Below, in pieces: positions 28,601 through 34,914 of a DNA stretch of 64,000 nt (position 1 is the stretch's first letter; every line of letters starts with the position of its first letter). This stretch comes from Eubacterium sp. (lineage in GTDB: Bacteria > Bacillota > Clostridia > Oscillospirales > Acutalibacteraceae), in assembly GCA_017445905.1 (NCBI GenBank), contig JAFSRX010000051.1:1-64000 (forward strand), in the 5' to 3' direction. A program made the translations under genes and the position numbers. The notes under the pieces were generated by a model. The model ran no database searches and was not told the origin of the DNA. It worked only from the letters and a program-made list of their open reading frames with translations.

Positions 28601-31169
28601 CACAGAAGGCGATTTGAATGTCAAGGGTATCAAGTTCATTCTTTCCGGTACATCTGACAGCACACGCGAAATTACAAGAGAAGCTGTTACCGATGAAAAC
28701 GGCAAGGCTGAATTTAAGAACATTCCTATCGGAACATATCAGATTGTAGAGGACGGCGAAACTGTACCTTATGCGTATCTGACTGCATCTGCTAAAACCG
28801 TTATTATTACCTATAATTCTTCAGAAGAAGAAGATTTCTTCAATGAAGAAAAGAAAGGTAATATAGAGGTAGTAAAGCATACCGAAGGTGATATGAATGT
28901 TGCAAATATCAAGTTCATTCTCACAGGAACATCGGATACCGGACGTGAAATCATAAGAGAAGCTGTTACCGATGAAAACGGCAAAGCACAGTTTGAAAAT
29001 CTCCCCATAGGTACTTATACCATTACTGAGGACGGCAAGACCGTTCCGACTGGCTACCTTGTAGCTGACCCGCAGGAAGTTACTGTTACTTATGCAGAAA
29101 CAACAAATGCGACTTTCTTTAATGATGAGAAAGAGGGTACTATCGAGGTTACAAAGCGCACAGAAGGCGACCTTAACATTTCGGGCATTAAGTTCATTCT
29201 GACAGGCACTTCCGATACAGGGCGTTCTATCAAGCGCACAGCGACAACCAATGATAGTGGTAAAGCTGATTTCAAGAATATCCCTGTTGGTACATATACC
29301 ATTGCAGAGGATAGCAGTTCTGTTCCTTATGCTTATCTGACAGCTGATAAGCAGAGCGTGGAAGTATTCTATGCTGAAACAAGCAATGTTGAGTTCTTTA
29401 ACGATGAGAAAGAGGGAACTATCACGCTTCACAAGCGCACCGAAGGTGATCTGAATGTTGAGGGTATCAAATTTATCCTCTTAGGCACATCGGAAAGCGG
29501 ACGCGAGATCACAAGAGAAGCAGTTACCGATGAAAACGGTAATGCAACATTTACCGAAATCCCGATAGGTACTTACACTATCACCGAAGATGCCGAAACA
29601 ACTCCTTATGCGTATCTGACCGCAGAGCCGCAGAATGTAGAGGTATTCTATGCTGAAACAAGTAATGTTGAGTTCTTCAACGATGAAATGACAGGAACTA
29701 TCGAGGTTACAAAGCGCACCGAAGAAGATAAAAACATTGAGGGTATTAAGTTTATTCTCACCGGCACATCTGACAGCGGGCGCGAGATCGTAAGAGAAGC
29801 TGTTACCGATACTGAAGGAAAGGCAGAGTTCCTTAACATTCCGATAGGTACTTATGCTATCACTGAAGATGCCGAAACAACTCCTTATGCGTATCTGACC
29901 GCAGAGCCGCAGAATGTAGAGGTATTCTATGCTGAAACAAGCAATGTTGATTTCTTTAACGATGAAAAAGAGGGAACGATCACGCTTCACAAGCGCACAG
30001 AGGGCGATCTGAACATTGAAGGAATCAAGTTCATTCTCACGGGTACATCGGATAGCGGACGCGAGATCACAAGAGAAGCAGTTACCGATGAAAACGGTAA
30101 TGCAACATTTACCGAAATCCCGATAGGCACTTATGCTATTTCCGAAGATACCGAAACAACTCCTTATGCGTATCTGACCGCAGAGCCGCAGAATGTAGAG
30201 GTATTCTATGCTGAAACAAGCAATGTTGAGTTCTTCAACGATGAAAAGACAGGCACTATCAGCATTAAGAAGCATACCGAGGGCGAAAAGAATATAGGCA
30301 ACATCACATTTATTCTTTCCGGCACATCTGACAGCGGCAGAGAGATTTATCAGACTGCAACAACAGACGAAAACGGCGATGCTACATTTGAGAATGTACC
30401 TATTGGTACATACACTATCACCGAGGACGGCAGCACAGTTCCCGCAGGCTATCTTGTAGCCGATGCACAGAGTGTTCAGGTGTTCTATGCTGAAACATCT
30501 GATGTATCGTTTATTAACGATACCACAAAAGTTGAGTTCAGCAAAAAGTCTATCACAGGTGATGGCGAACTTGAAGGAGCAAAGCTGCAAGTTATTGACA
30601 AGGACGGCAACGTTATTGACGAATGGGTGTCCGGTAAAAATGCACATCTTATTGAGGGCGTTCTGAAAGCAGGAGAAACCTATACCCTGCACGAAGAAAT
30701 CTCTCCTGACGGATATGTAATAGCCAATGACATTGAGTTCACAGTCAATGAGGACGGCGAAGTTCAGACTGTTGATATGAAGGACGATACCACAAAGGTT
30801 AAGATCAGCAAACAGTCTATCACAGGTGAAGGTGAACTGGAAGGTGCAACTCTCCGAATTCTCGACGAGGACGGAAACGTTGTTGAAGAATGGGTATCGG
30901 GCAAAGAGCCGCACTATATCGAAGGCAAGCTGAAAGCAGGAGGAAAATATACTCTGCGTGAAATCATTGCTCCTAACGGCTATGAGATTGCTAATGACAT
31001 ATCATTTACCGTTAATGCAGACGGCAGCGTTACCGAGGTCGTTATGAAAGACTCTCTGAAGCCTACTACACCTCCCTACACCGGAGCAGGTGTTCCGATC
31101 AGCATATCTATGGTAGTTCTTTGTTCGCTCGTTCTTTGCGTTGTACGCAAGCGCAACACAGCGCACTAA
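22605..31169 (+). CDS. Giant thioester-domain adhesin with 17 CnaB-like repeats and sortase signal
   Basis: A 2854-aa wall-anchored protein. GAGGAGG lies 9 nt before ATG 22605; ATG 22686, with AAGGAAG, is an alternative giving a standard signal peptide (KNTKRKKSLASRIFHTVV). A thioester domain follows, with Cys95 in FCIEP and Gln147 in TQAIIW, the pair that forms an intramolecular thioester and bonds covalently to host surfaces in Gram-positive adhesins. Then come several SpaA/CnaB-type modules, 17 tandem repeats of about 90 residues (K(R/H)TEGD.N...I.F.L.GTS), two SITG(D/E)GELEGA modules and a sorting signal PPYTGAG, hydrophobic helix, RKR tail. It probably forms a long rod linking donor to other cells or to a host surface. 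Confidence 0.9.
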   Translation: MIEPKGRLPPRKAFRKEHKIYRKEVKCMKNTKRKKSLASRIFHTVVAAAVGITSVFSVMPKLTAEAFYETYLCGSGIYSVWKFEGLGNDGVSAFCIEPSIHADINGNYVVDTANSTLTYDQQRYMAMAQYFGYPNASTSNAYFVATQAIIWEIAAGMRNLEDYQSLNQSSYFSLKDASKSLKWVAGNYSGATTAYTTIETAMQNYGVIPSIGNTLRANPNDFTNYTVPYDVTSNSYKRTITDTRKQLSKFDIASKINANSGWSATVSGGNLNVTATNNASDTITVSAQNSLSFKQSTYNNSLVTYYNPNNKNGYQKLVKGCKFDPIGFQLKLDKKAGEMNIVKSFVDANGNEIAAGNVSANDKQRVSFQLFYTSESGQLPVILTGTAGDYTFSQINQSGNATNIKLNTATVTADVKELPAGTYVLKETECSSTYIADSDKTVVVVNNSAKKVSVTNDHAKPEYQEVRLYKEWITHTDLFTEEVDEETILTSEAHQKLNSQIFFTAQINGVQNQHQYSYYLSNAKYVGTRKMGDEVYSVYDANCVNSGTGEIITSAVKTNEADASFFSISYARAGIIIKNIPDSATVVYFKEHNVKDCGLASMSVDDVINRVDSASNTVTLSENYNAAYGNMKTNNVSQEIITDYISHFVCAVDGINSKLSAFWKDDNKSANLTFPNGEKYLKLGFVKREANGTLLSGGKFDLYTDEVHHGIAVKVKLTDEPISANPTDSRGVTYFSGEYPVGRKYYVKEVEAPEGFVKNDNQEYYEINNCISDPRSEYRTDMIAELPYNSTFASTLMNLKVYGKIYLHKLDFNNDPIEGVEFGVYAGDKAEGQPIEIVRTDADGNAQTSDKIELGTYTVKELSTVSPFAITEDTQTVTITASDNSEFGGTTADIFYWRTKDVYFYNKPVECSVNIVKVDDKNKPLEGVKFTLYYNKDFTEYDGTEHKAGDIVTAPITDDEGNVTGSVDCVLVTNENGKASTNPMKDLEEYNIHQGDDVAVFPLQIGAEYKIVETVPTGYKVVDGETNENIISFTYEEAQNGVLKEITKEVTKENVLQTGNLNVVKRTEGDLNVEGIEFILSGKSTAGIEVNQRAKTDENGNVSFTDIPIGKYVISENGDTVPYGYLVADPQNVTIEDAKTSTKTFINDEMKGEVTIVKHTEGDRNIEGITFTLTGTSATGRKITETATTDADGKADFGIIPIGTYTLSEDAATFHFAYVSSPDKEVEVKYNELTIEDFTNTEKTGNIEIEKHTEGDKNISGIRFILSGTSASGRSIKETVVTDEYGKAELKDIPIGDNYTLTEDGDTVPYGYITADAKTISVEYNKTTKESFFNEKMKGDVKIIKRSENDKNVENITFTLKGTSVLGDEISLTAKTDKDGIATFDEVDIGTYTLAEQATSVHFAYVSAPDQEVEVEYEKLVTKEFFNELKKGDIEITKRTEGNLNIKGITFTLTGTSDVGDEVNIEATTDENGKAYFNDIPIGTYDVDEVESSLHFAYLKADKQNVTVEYDKTTKTDFFNKEKEGGIFVHKRTEGDLNIEGIKFILTGTSDSGREITIEAITDADGKADFGNKIPIGTYTIYEDESTVPYAYLAAAKKSVTITYNNQTDEDFFNEEKKGDIAIVKRTEGDLNVANIRFTLSGTSDSGRKINQSVTTNASGKASFTNIPIGTYTVTEDGDTVPTAYLVAKPQSVKVEYNKTTTANFFNQEKEGSVHIVKRTEGDKNVANVKFNLTGTSESGRTIDRTATTDKNGDATFTELPIGTYTISEDGTTVHFAYLTATAQEVTVNYNETSETEFFNKEKEGSINVFKRTEGNLNVEGIKFILSGTSDSGRKISRTATTNADGKADFGKKIPIGTYTITEDGDTVPTAYLVAKPQSVKVEYNKTTETDFFNNEKEGSIHIVKRSEGNKNVANVKFNLTGTSDSGRTINRTAITDENGDATFTELPIGTYTIAEDGTSVHFAYLTATAQEVTVNYNETSETEFYNKEKEGSINVYKRTEGDLNVKGIKFILSGTSDSTREITREAVTDENGKAEFKNIPIGTYQIVEDGETVPYAYLTASAKTVIITYNSSEEEDFFNEEKKGNIEVVKHTEGDMNVANIKFILTGTSDTGREIIREAVTDENGKAQFENLPIGTYTITEDGKTVPTGYLVADPQEVTVTYAETTNATFFNDEKEGTIEVTKRTEGDLNISGIKFILTGTSDTGRSIKRTATTNDSGKADFKNIPVGTYTIAEDSSSVPYAYLTADKQSVEVFYAETSNVEFFNDEKEGTITLHKRTEGDLNVEGIKFILLGTSESGREITREAVTDENGNATFTEIPIGTYTITEDAETTPYAYLTAEPQNVEVFYAETSNVEFFNDEMTGTIEVTKRTEEDKNIEGIKFILTGTSDSGREIVREAVTDTEGKAEFLNIPIGTYAITEDAETTPYAYLTAEPQNVEVFYAETSNVDFFNDEKEGTITLHKRTEGDLNIEGIKFILTGTSDSGREITREAVTDENGNATFTEIPIGTYAISEDTETTPYAYLTAEPQNVEVFYAETSNVEFFNDEKTGTISIKKHTEGEKNIGNITFILSGTSDSGREIYQTATTDENGDATFENVPIGTYTITEDGSTVPAGYLVADAQSVQVFYAETSDVSFINDTTKVEFSKKSITGDGELEGAKLQVIDKDGNVIDEWVSGKNAHLIEGVLKAGETYTLHEEISPDGYVIANDIEFTVNEDGEVQTVDMKDDTTKVKISKQSITGEGELEGATLRILDEDGNVVEEWVSGKEPHYIEGKLKAGGKYTLREIIAPNGYEIANDISFTVNADGSVTEVVMKDSLKPTTPPYTGAGVPISISMVVLCSLVLCVVRKRNTAH
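25779..30530 (+). repeat. 17 tandem CnaB-like coding repeats
   Basis: Units of about 267-280 bp, each encoding G.I.(V/T)KRTEGD.N...IKF.LTGTSDSGR...T.ATTDE.GKA.F..IPIGTYTI.EDG.TVP.AYL.A..Q.V.V.Y...T...FFN(D/E)EK. Some later units are almost identical in DNA, for example around 29560-29690, 29840-29960 and 30110-30230, indicating recent duplication. Confidence 0.9.
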
Positions 31170-31183
31170 ATCCCATTATTCCT

Positions 31184-31200
31184 TTTATCTGACAGATAAA
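31184..31200. promoter_or_regulatory. Family-2 palindrome before ssb
   Basis: Perfect TTTATCTGACAGATAAA (19 bp with flanks), followed 15 bp later by TGTGTTTTAAACACA (31216-31230), a diverged family-1-like palindrome. Confidence 0.7.
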
Positions 31201-31215
31201 AAATTGTTCTGACAA

Positions 31216-31230
31216 TGTGTTTTAAACACA
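31216..31230. promoter_or_regulatory. Diverged family-1-like palindrome TGTGTTTTAAACACA
   Basis: A 15-bp odd-centred palindrome that keeps the outer TGTGT/ACACA arms but not the inner bases. It follows a family-2 site, as other family-1 sites do. Confidence 0.4.
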
Positions 31231-31245
31231 ATTACAATCGTTATG

Positions 31246-31276
31246 GCGGAGTGAGTTTTTACTTGCTCCGCTTTTT
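31246..31276 (+). terminator. Hairpin with T-tract upstream of ssb
   Basis: GCGGAG...CTCCGC stem, extended inwards by wobble pairs, then CTTTTT. It could end the adhesin transcript or attenuate the ssb operon, since it lies between the palindromes and ssb. Confidence 0.65.
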
Positions 31277-31311
31277 CGATAGTTATTACTTATGAAAGGA
31301 GTGTAAAGGTT

Positions 31312-31761
31312 ATGAACTCGGTTAATCTGATAGGCCGTGTTGCAAACGATGTTGAGTTGAAACATACGAATAGCGGTGTTTCTGTTGTTTCTTTCAATCT
31401 CGCGGTTTCTCGCGGCAAGGACAAGAACGGCAATGAAGGCACTGACTTTATTCCTGTTGTTATTTGGCGTGAGTATGCGGCTATGATGTCAAAGTATCTT
31501 GTAAAGGGTCAGCAGATCGGTGTTTCGGGTAGAATTTCAACTCGCACATACGAAACGCAGAACGGCGAAAAGCGCAAAGCGGTTGAAATTGTTGCTGATT
31601 CCATTACTCTGCTCGGCAAGAAAGACGATGCCAAAAATAACGATACCGATAAACAGCAGAACACAGTTTCTTCGACTGTTGACGTTCTTGTTGATCCTGT
31701 CGGAACGGACGCAGACACGCTTGTTGAGCCTATCCCCGATTTTGCAGGATTTGAGGGCTAA
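31312..31761 (+). CDS. ssb: Single-stranded DNA-binding protein
   Basis: A 149-aa SSB with the OB fold: MNSVNLIGRVANDVELK, SFNLAVSR, FIPVVIW and GRISTRTY...KR. The disordered tail ends LVEPIPDFAGFEG rather than the usual DDDIPF. It keeps the acid-hydrophobic-Pro-Asp-Phe flavour but lacks the GR(K/R) end of the tagged neighbours. Plasmid-type SSBs coat transferred strands in the recipient. ATG 31312 has AAAGGAG upstream. It is first in a run with a Cys-rich protein and the SpoVG-like protein. Confidence 0.9.
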   Translation: MNSVNLIGRVANDVELKHTNSGVSVVSFNLAVSRGKDKNGNEGTDFIPVVIWREYAAMMSKYLVKGQQIGVSGRISTRTYETQNGEKRKAVEIVADSITLLGKKDDAKNNDTDKQQNTVSSTVDVLVDPVGTDADTLVEPIPDFAGFEG

Positions 31762-31765
31762 ACAA

Positions 31766-31975
31766 ATGACAATGAAACAACAAACAAGAAGCAAGTACGA
31801 TGCTACGCCCGACAACACAAGTGACAGATGTTACTTTTGTTATTACTTCTGCGACGGCATTTGTACTAAAGACCAAACGTTGGTTGCTATAAGCGACCCA
31901 AAAAACGAATACTGCGGCGATTTTTCATACGACTATACAGCCGAAAACGCTGCTAAACAGAAAAGGAGTGTTTGA
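31766..31975 (+). CDS. Small Cys-rich protein
   Basis: A 69-aa protein beginning MTMKQQTRSKYDATPDN, starting 4 nt after the ssb stop. Five cysteines (CYFCYYFC, GICTK, EYCGD) suggest a zinc-binding knuckle. It has no strong ribosome binding site and probably relies on coupling to ssb. Function unknown. Confidence 0.6.
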   Translation: MTMKQQTRSKYDATPDNTSDRCYFCYYFCDGICTKDQTLVAISDPKNEYCGDFSYDYTAENAAKQKRSV

Positions 31976-31977
31976 TT

Positions 31978-32766
31978 ATGTATTTGACCATTACTTGTAA
32001 TCCCTACACAAAAGAGGGAGATAACATTCGCGGCTTTGCAAACGTTGTTTTCAATGATACTCACGTTCTCGAAAATGTGAGAATTTATCAGGGCCGTTAT
32101 AAAGAGTATGTGGAACTTCCGAAATATCCTGTTGTCAAAAAAGACAATAGCGGAAATCCTATTCTCAAAGAGGACGGCAAGCCTGTTTATAACTACAAGG
32201 ACGTTTTTCACCCGAACAACCCTGCGGCTAACAAGGCTTTTGTTGATGCGATCTTAGCGGAATACAAGCGCGTTCTTGAGGAAGGCAAAGACAATCAGCG
32301 CAGCGGTAGGTACGAAATAAACGGCTCTTTCAGCATTGACAAAGTGTACTGCAACGAATACAACCGTGAAGGTATTGGCGGGCAACTGCCTACACGCGGT
32401 ATGGCAACAGTACATATTGGTGATTTTACGCTTGAAAAAGCCCGTATCAAGGAAGGTCAGTACGGCCTTTTTGTTGATCTTCCGAAGTACCGCACATCTA
32501 AACGTGATGAGAACGGTGCGCCTGTTGTCGGCACTGACGGTAAGCCTGAATATGAATACAGAGATTGTTTTCACGCTATTACCCAAAAAGCGCAGGCAGA
32601 AATGACAGATGCAATTCTTGACGCTTTTAATCGTATGCCCGTTATGCAGCAGGAAAATACAGCTGCGGTTTCAAACGCTCCGAAAGTCGGCGCTAACAAT
32701 GCTCCCGACGATGTATTTGACCCGCTTCTGTTCTCCCCCGATTTCGGGCAGGGACAGGGACGTTAA
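31978..32766 (+). CDS. Tandem SpoVG-domain protein
   Basis: A 262-aa protein with two SpoVG-like domains. Domain 1 (about 10-95): GFANVVFND.HVLENVRIYQG...YVELPKYPV....YKDVFHP.N..A....VDAILAEY. Domain 2 (about 120-215): GMATVHIGDFTLEKARIKEGQYGLFVDLPKY....YRDCFHAIT..AQAEMTDAILDAF. SpoVG is a small nucleic-acid-binding regulator; the tandem form is unusual and might be a pseudo-dimer. AAAGGAG precedes ATG 31978. The C-terminus DPLLFSPDFGQGQGR is a lengthened form of the shared tail. Confidence 0.85.
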   Translation: MYLTITCNPYTKEGDNIRGFANVVFNDTHVLENVRIYQGRYKEYVELPKYPVVKKDNSGNPILKEDGKPVYNYKDVFHPNNPAANKAFVDAILAEYKRVLEEGKDNQRSGRYEINGSFSIDKVYCNEYNREGIGGQLPTRGMATVHIGDFTLEKARIKEGQYGLFVDLPKYRTSKRDENGAPVVGTDGKPEYEYRDCFHAITQKAQAEMTDAILDAFNRMPVMQQENTAAVSNAPKVGANNAPDDVFDPLLFSPDFGQGQGR

Positions 32767-32768
32767 GC

Positions 32769-32824
32769 ATTTTACTCCAAACGCGGGTGTGTCTATAGAC
32801 ACACTCGCGGATTTTGGAGTAAAT
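32769..32824. other. Long inverted repeat around a family-1 palindrome
   Basis: ATTTTACTCCAAA (32769-32781) pairs with TTTGGAGTAAAT (32813-32824), with the 16-bp palindrome in the middle. As RNA this would be a long hairpin. It may block read-through between the SpoVG and 32855 genes. Confidence 0.55.
32788..32803. promoter_or_regulatory. Family-1 palindrome
   Basis: Perfect core, extended by flanking bases. It lies at the centre of a larger inverted repeat and 52 bp before the next ATG. Confidence 0.75.
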
Positions 32825-32854
32825 ATCCATTTTGCTTTGAAAGGTTGAGAATGA

Positions 32855-33352
32855 ATGAAGATTATCACATTGAATTGTAACGATACGGAGATTTATATTT
32901 CTCTCGATGAGTTTGTAAAATATATCCCGACAAGTGTTATTGAGAATTTTAACTCCTATCGGCAAAGTAATTCAAATTTCTATGATAATCTGCAAGCTAA
33001 CTGGAATACATTTTCTCCGCAAAATGAGTTACAATGCTTTATCACAGCAATAAACGATGAAAGTGATCTGCCGTATCAGACTTTGAACGCAGATTCAGAT
33101 ATATCGCGTTTAGTCTTTCTAAAGTACGCTTGCAATAACTATTTTCCGCACGAATATATTATTATTCGTGCAGAAATAGAGAATAGCTTACCGCATAGCG
33201 GTATGCTGACAAGATACGAACTGGAAGATATACCTTCTATTGACAATCAGATTGAAGCAAAAAAACAGTTTGTGAGGAATGTTCTTGATGCTGCGAAGCG
33301 CAGATATGAAAAAACGCTGAAATCGAAGGAAGTGAGTGAAAATGTCACATAA
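32855..33352 (+). CDS. Hypothetical protein upstream of Toprim gene
   Basis: A 165-aa acidic soluble protein with no recognised domain. Features are an N-terminal beta strand (KIITLNCNDTEIYISL), aromatic-rich middle and basic C-terminal helix (AAKRRYEKTLKSK). AAAGGTTGAG precedes ATG 32855; an overlapping ATG at 32851 is out of frame and stops quickly. It overlaps the next gene by 11 nt, so the two are translationally coupled and may act together in DNA processing. Confidence 0.65.
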   Translation: MKIITLNCNDTEIYISLDEFVKYIPTSVIENFNSYRQSNSNFYDNLQANWNTFSPQNELQCFITAINDESDLPYQTLNADSDISRLVFLKYACNNYFPHEYIIIRAEIENSLPHSGMLTRYELEDIPSIDNQIEAKKQFVRNVLDAAKRRYEKTLKSKEVSENVT

Positions 33353-34430
33353 GGTTTTTATACGTTATACCGAAGAAGATAAAATGCAGGCCCGTAACGC
33401 TGATATGCTTGAAGTAATCAGCCGTTTTCGCGGTTTTACTTTCCGCAGGGACGGCGATTGTTACCGATGTGTAGAGCATAACAGTCTTGTCGTTCAAAAT
33501 GACCGTCACCGTTGGTACTGGAACAGTCAATCCAAAGGCGGCTACGGTGCAGTTTCTTGGTTAGTCGATATGGAGGGTTATGATTTTACAACCGCTGTCG
33601 GTATTCTCACTAATAAACTTCCTGAACAGCAGCAAATTCATAGTGTCACACCGTTTTCTGCGGCTCCGAAATCTGTTCCGCAGAAAAAAGAGCCTTTTGT
33701 ACTGCCTGTTAAGGCAGACGGCAAATACAGTAATGTGTATATGTATCTTACGAAAACACGGTGTATTCCTGCCGATATAGTTACCTATTGCTTCAAGCAG
33801 CAGTTATTATATCAAGACGATCACCGTAATTGCGTTTTTGTCGGGTACGATGAACATAACATTGCTAAATTTGCGGAGGTGCGTTCATCATCGAGCGAAC
33901 ATAAATACCGAAAAAACGTGAAATCCTCGGACAAGGCATATTCATTCAATATTCGCGCCAATGTTCCTACCAATCGTGTATTTGTGTTTGAAAGCCCAAT
34001 TGACCTATTATCTCACGCCGCGTTGAATTGCAGGAATGTCAAAAAAGTTTCCGAACAAAAAGGCATACCGTATGACAAGACTTGCTGGCTCAAACACAAT
34101 AGGCTTTCATTGTCGGGTACATCATATATGGCGGTACTGGAAGAATACCTGAAACGGTATCCCGAAATAAAGAATATCGCGTGTTGCCTTGATAGTGATG
34201 AAACAGGTGTCAGAACGGCAAACACGATACATAGTTATTTCTCACAAAAAGGGTATATTGTTACAATACATCACGCATCTATCGGTAAGGATTATAATGA
34301 CACACTCGTTGAATTGAGCTTACAAGATCAACAGCAGGCAGCTATTCAGACAATCACCGATCCTCTCGATGATACTGAACAGTCTGCAATTTCCATTTCA
34401 CCTATTGGAAATCAACAGCTTAAACGCTGA
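33342..34430 (+). CDS. DUF3991/Toprim-domain primase-like protein
   Basis: A 362-aa protein. The N-terminal region (FRRDGDCYRCVEH.SLVV...WYWNSQSKGGYGAVSWL) is the pattern seen before Toprim domains in mobile-element primases (DUF3991). The Toprim core has FVFESPIDLLS near residue 215 (catalytic Glu) and CCLDSDETG near 281 (DxD), followed by GKDYNDTL. It may make primers for replication of the transferred strand. ATG 33342 has AAGGAAG at 9 nt. It ends ISISPIGNQQLKR after an acidic stretch, faintly like the shared tail but not counted with it. Confidence 0.8.
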   Translation: MSHKVFIRYTEEDKMQARNADMLEVISRFRGFTFRRDGDCYRCVEHNSLVVQNDRHRWYWNSQSKGGYGAVSWLVDMEGYDFTTAVGILTNKLPEQQQIHSVTPFSAAPKSVPQKKEPFVLPVKADGKYSNVYMYLTKTRCIPADIVTYCFKQQLLYQDDHRNCVFVGYDEHNIAKFAEVRSSSSEHKYRKNVKSSDKAYSFNIRANVPTNRVFVFESPIDLLSHAALNCRNVKKVSEQKGIPYDKTCWLKHNRLSLSGTSYMAVLEEYLKRYPEIKNIACCLDSDETGVRTANTIHSYFSQKGYIVTIHHASIGKDYNDTLVELSLQDQQQAAIQTITDPLDDTEQSAISISPIGNQQLKR

Positions 34431-34463
34431 TGTTAAAAAATCATTTATTATGGAGGTTTTTTT

Positions 34464-34802
34464 ATGAAAAAGACAATCACAAAAGGAATTAAGAGATTTG
34501 CAGCAACAATAAGCGGTATTATTACGGCTGTTTTCCTCGGCGTTGGCGAGGTTTTTGCTGCAACAGGAAATGGCACCGGTAGTGCTGTTTCAAGTATAAC
34601 TACTTGGGGCGAATCGCTTGTTGATGACATCAAAAAGGTTGCACAGATAATAATGATCGGAGCAATAGTTGTACTTGGCATTATGTGTGCTACCGCAGGA
34701 CGCGGCTGGGCAGAGAGATTGAAGTCGGGTGCTGCCGGCATACTGATCGGTGTTGCGATCCTTTCTTTCGGAACATCTATCGTTACTGGTCTTATTCAGT
34801 AA
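34464..34802 (+). CDS. VirB2-like pilin/channel subunit
   Basis: A 112-aa protein with an N-terminal basic signal-like segment ending FAA, a short Gly/Ser-rich stretch and two hydrophobic helices separated by a short loop (RGWAERLKS). This is the size and topology of VirB2/TrbC-like proteins of Gram-positive conjugation systems. GGAGG lies 8 nt before ATG. It is the first gene of the secretion block and is followed by two hairpins before the VirB6-like gene. Confidence 0.75.
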   Translation: MKKTITKGIKRFAATISGIITAVFLGVGEVFAATGNGTGSAVSSITTWGESLVDDIKKVAQIIMIGAIVVLGIMCATAGRGWAERLKSGAAGILIGVAILSFGTSIVTGLIQ

Positions 34803-34814
34803 TCATTGTTCTAC

Positions 34815-34880
34815 TTATCAGCGCCTTTACGGGCGCTTAAATATCTATCTGTCAAGGTAGGTATTTAAGTGTCCGTAAAT
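34815..34880 (+). other. Two hairpins between virB2-like and virB6-like genes
   Basis: First hairpin AGCGCC/GGGCGCT. Second CTTAAATA...TATTTAAG with an inner CTATCT/AGGTAG stem. No T run follows, so a processing or mRNA-stability role is more likely than termination; it could allow higher pilin expression. Confidence 0.5.
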
Positions 34881-34914
34881 CATTTCAAAACTCATACTGA
34901 AAAGGAGTATTACT

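Noticed and set aside
27081..30914. Long - strand reading frames (about 409 and 477 codons) inside the adhesin gene
   Set aside because: They are mirror frames of the repeat array. Their products repeat with the same period and are Cys/Ser-rich without domains, and there is no ribosome site.
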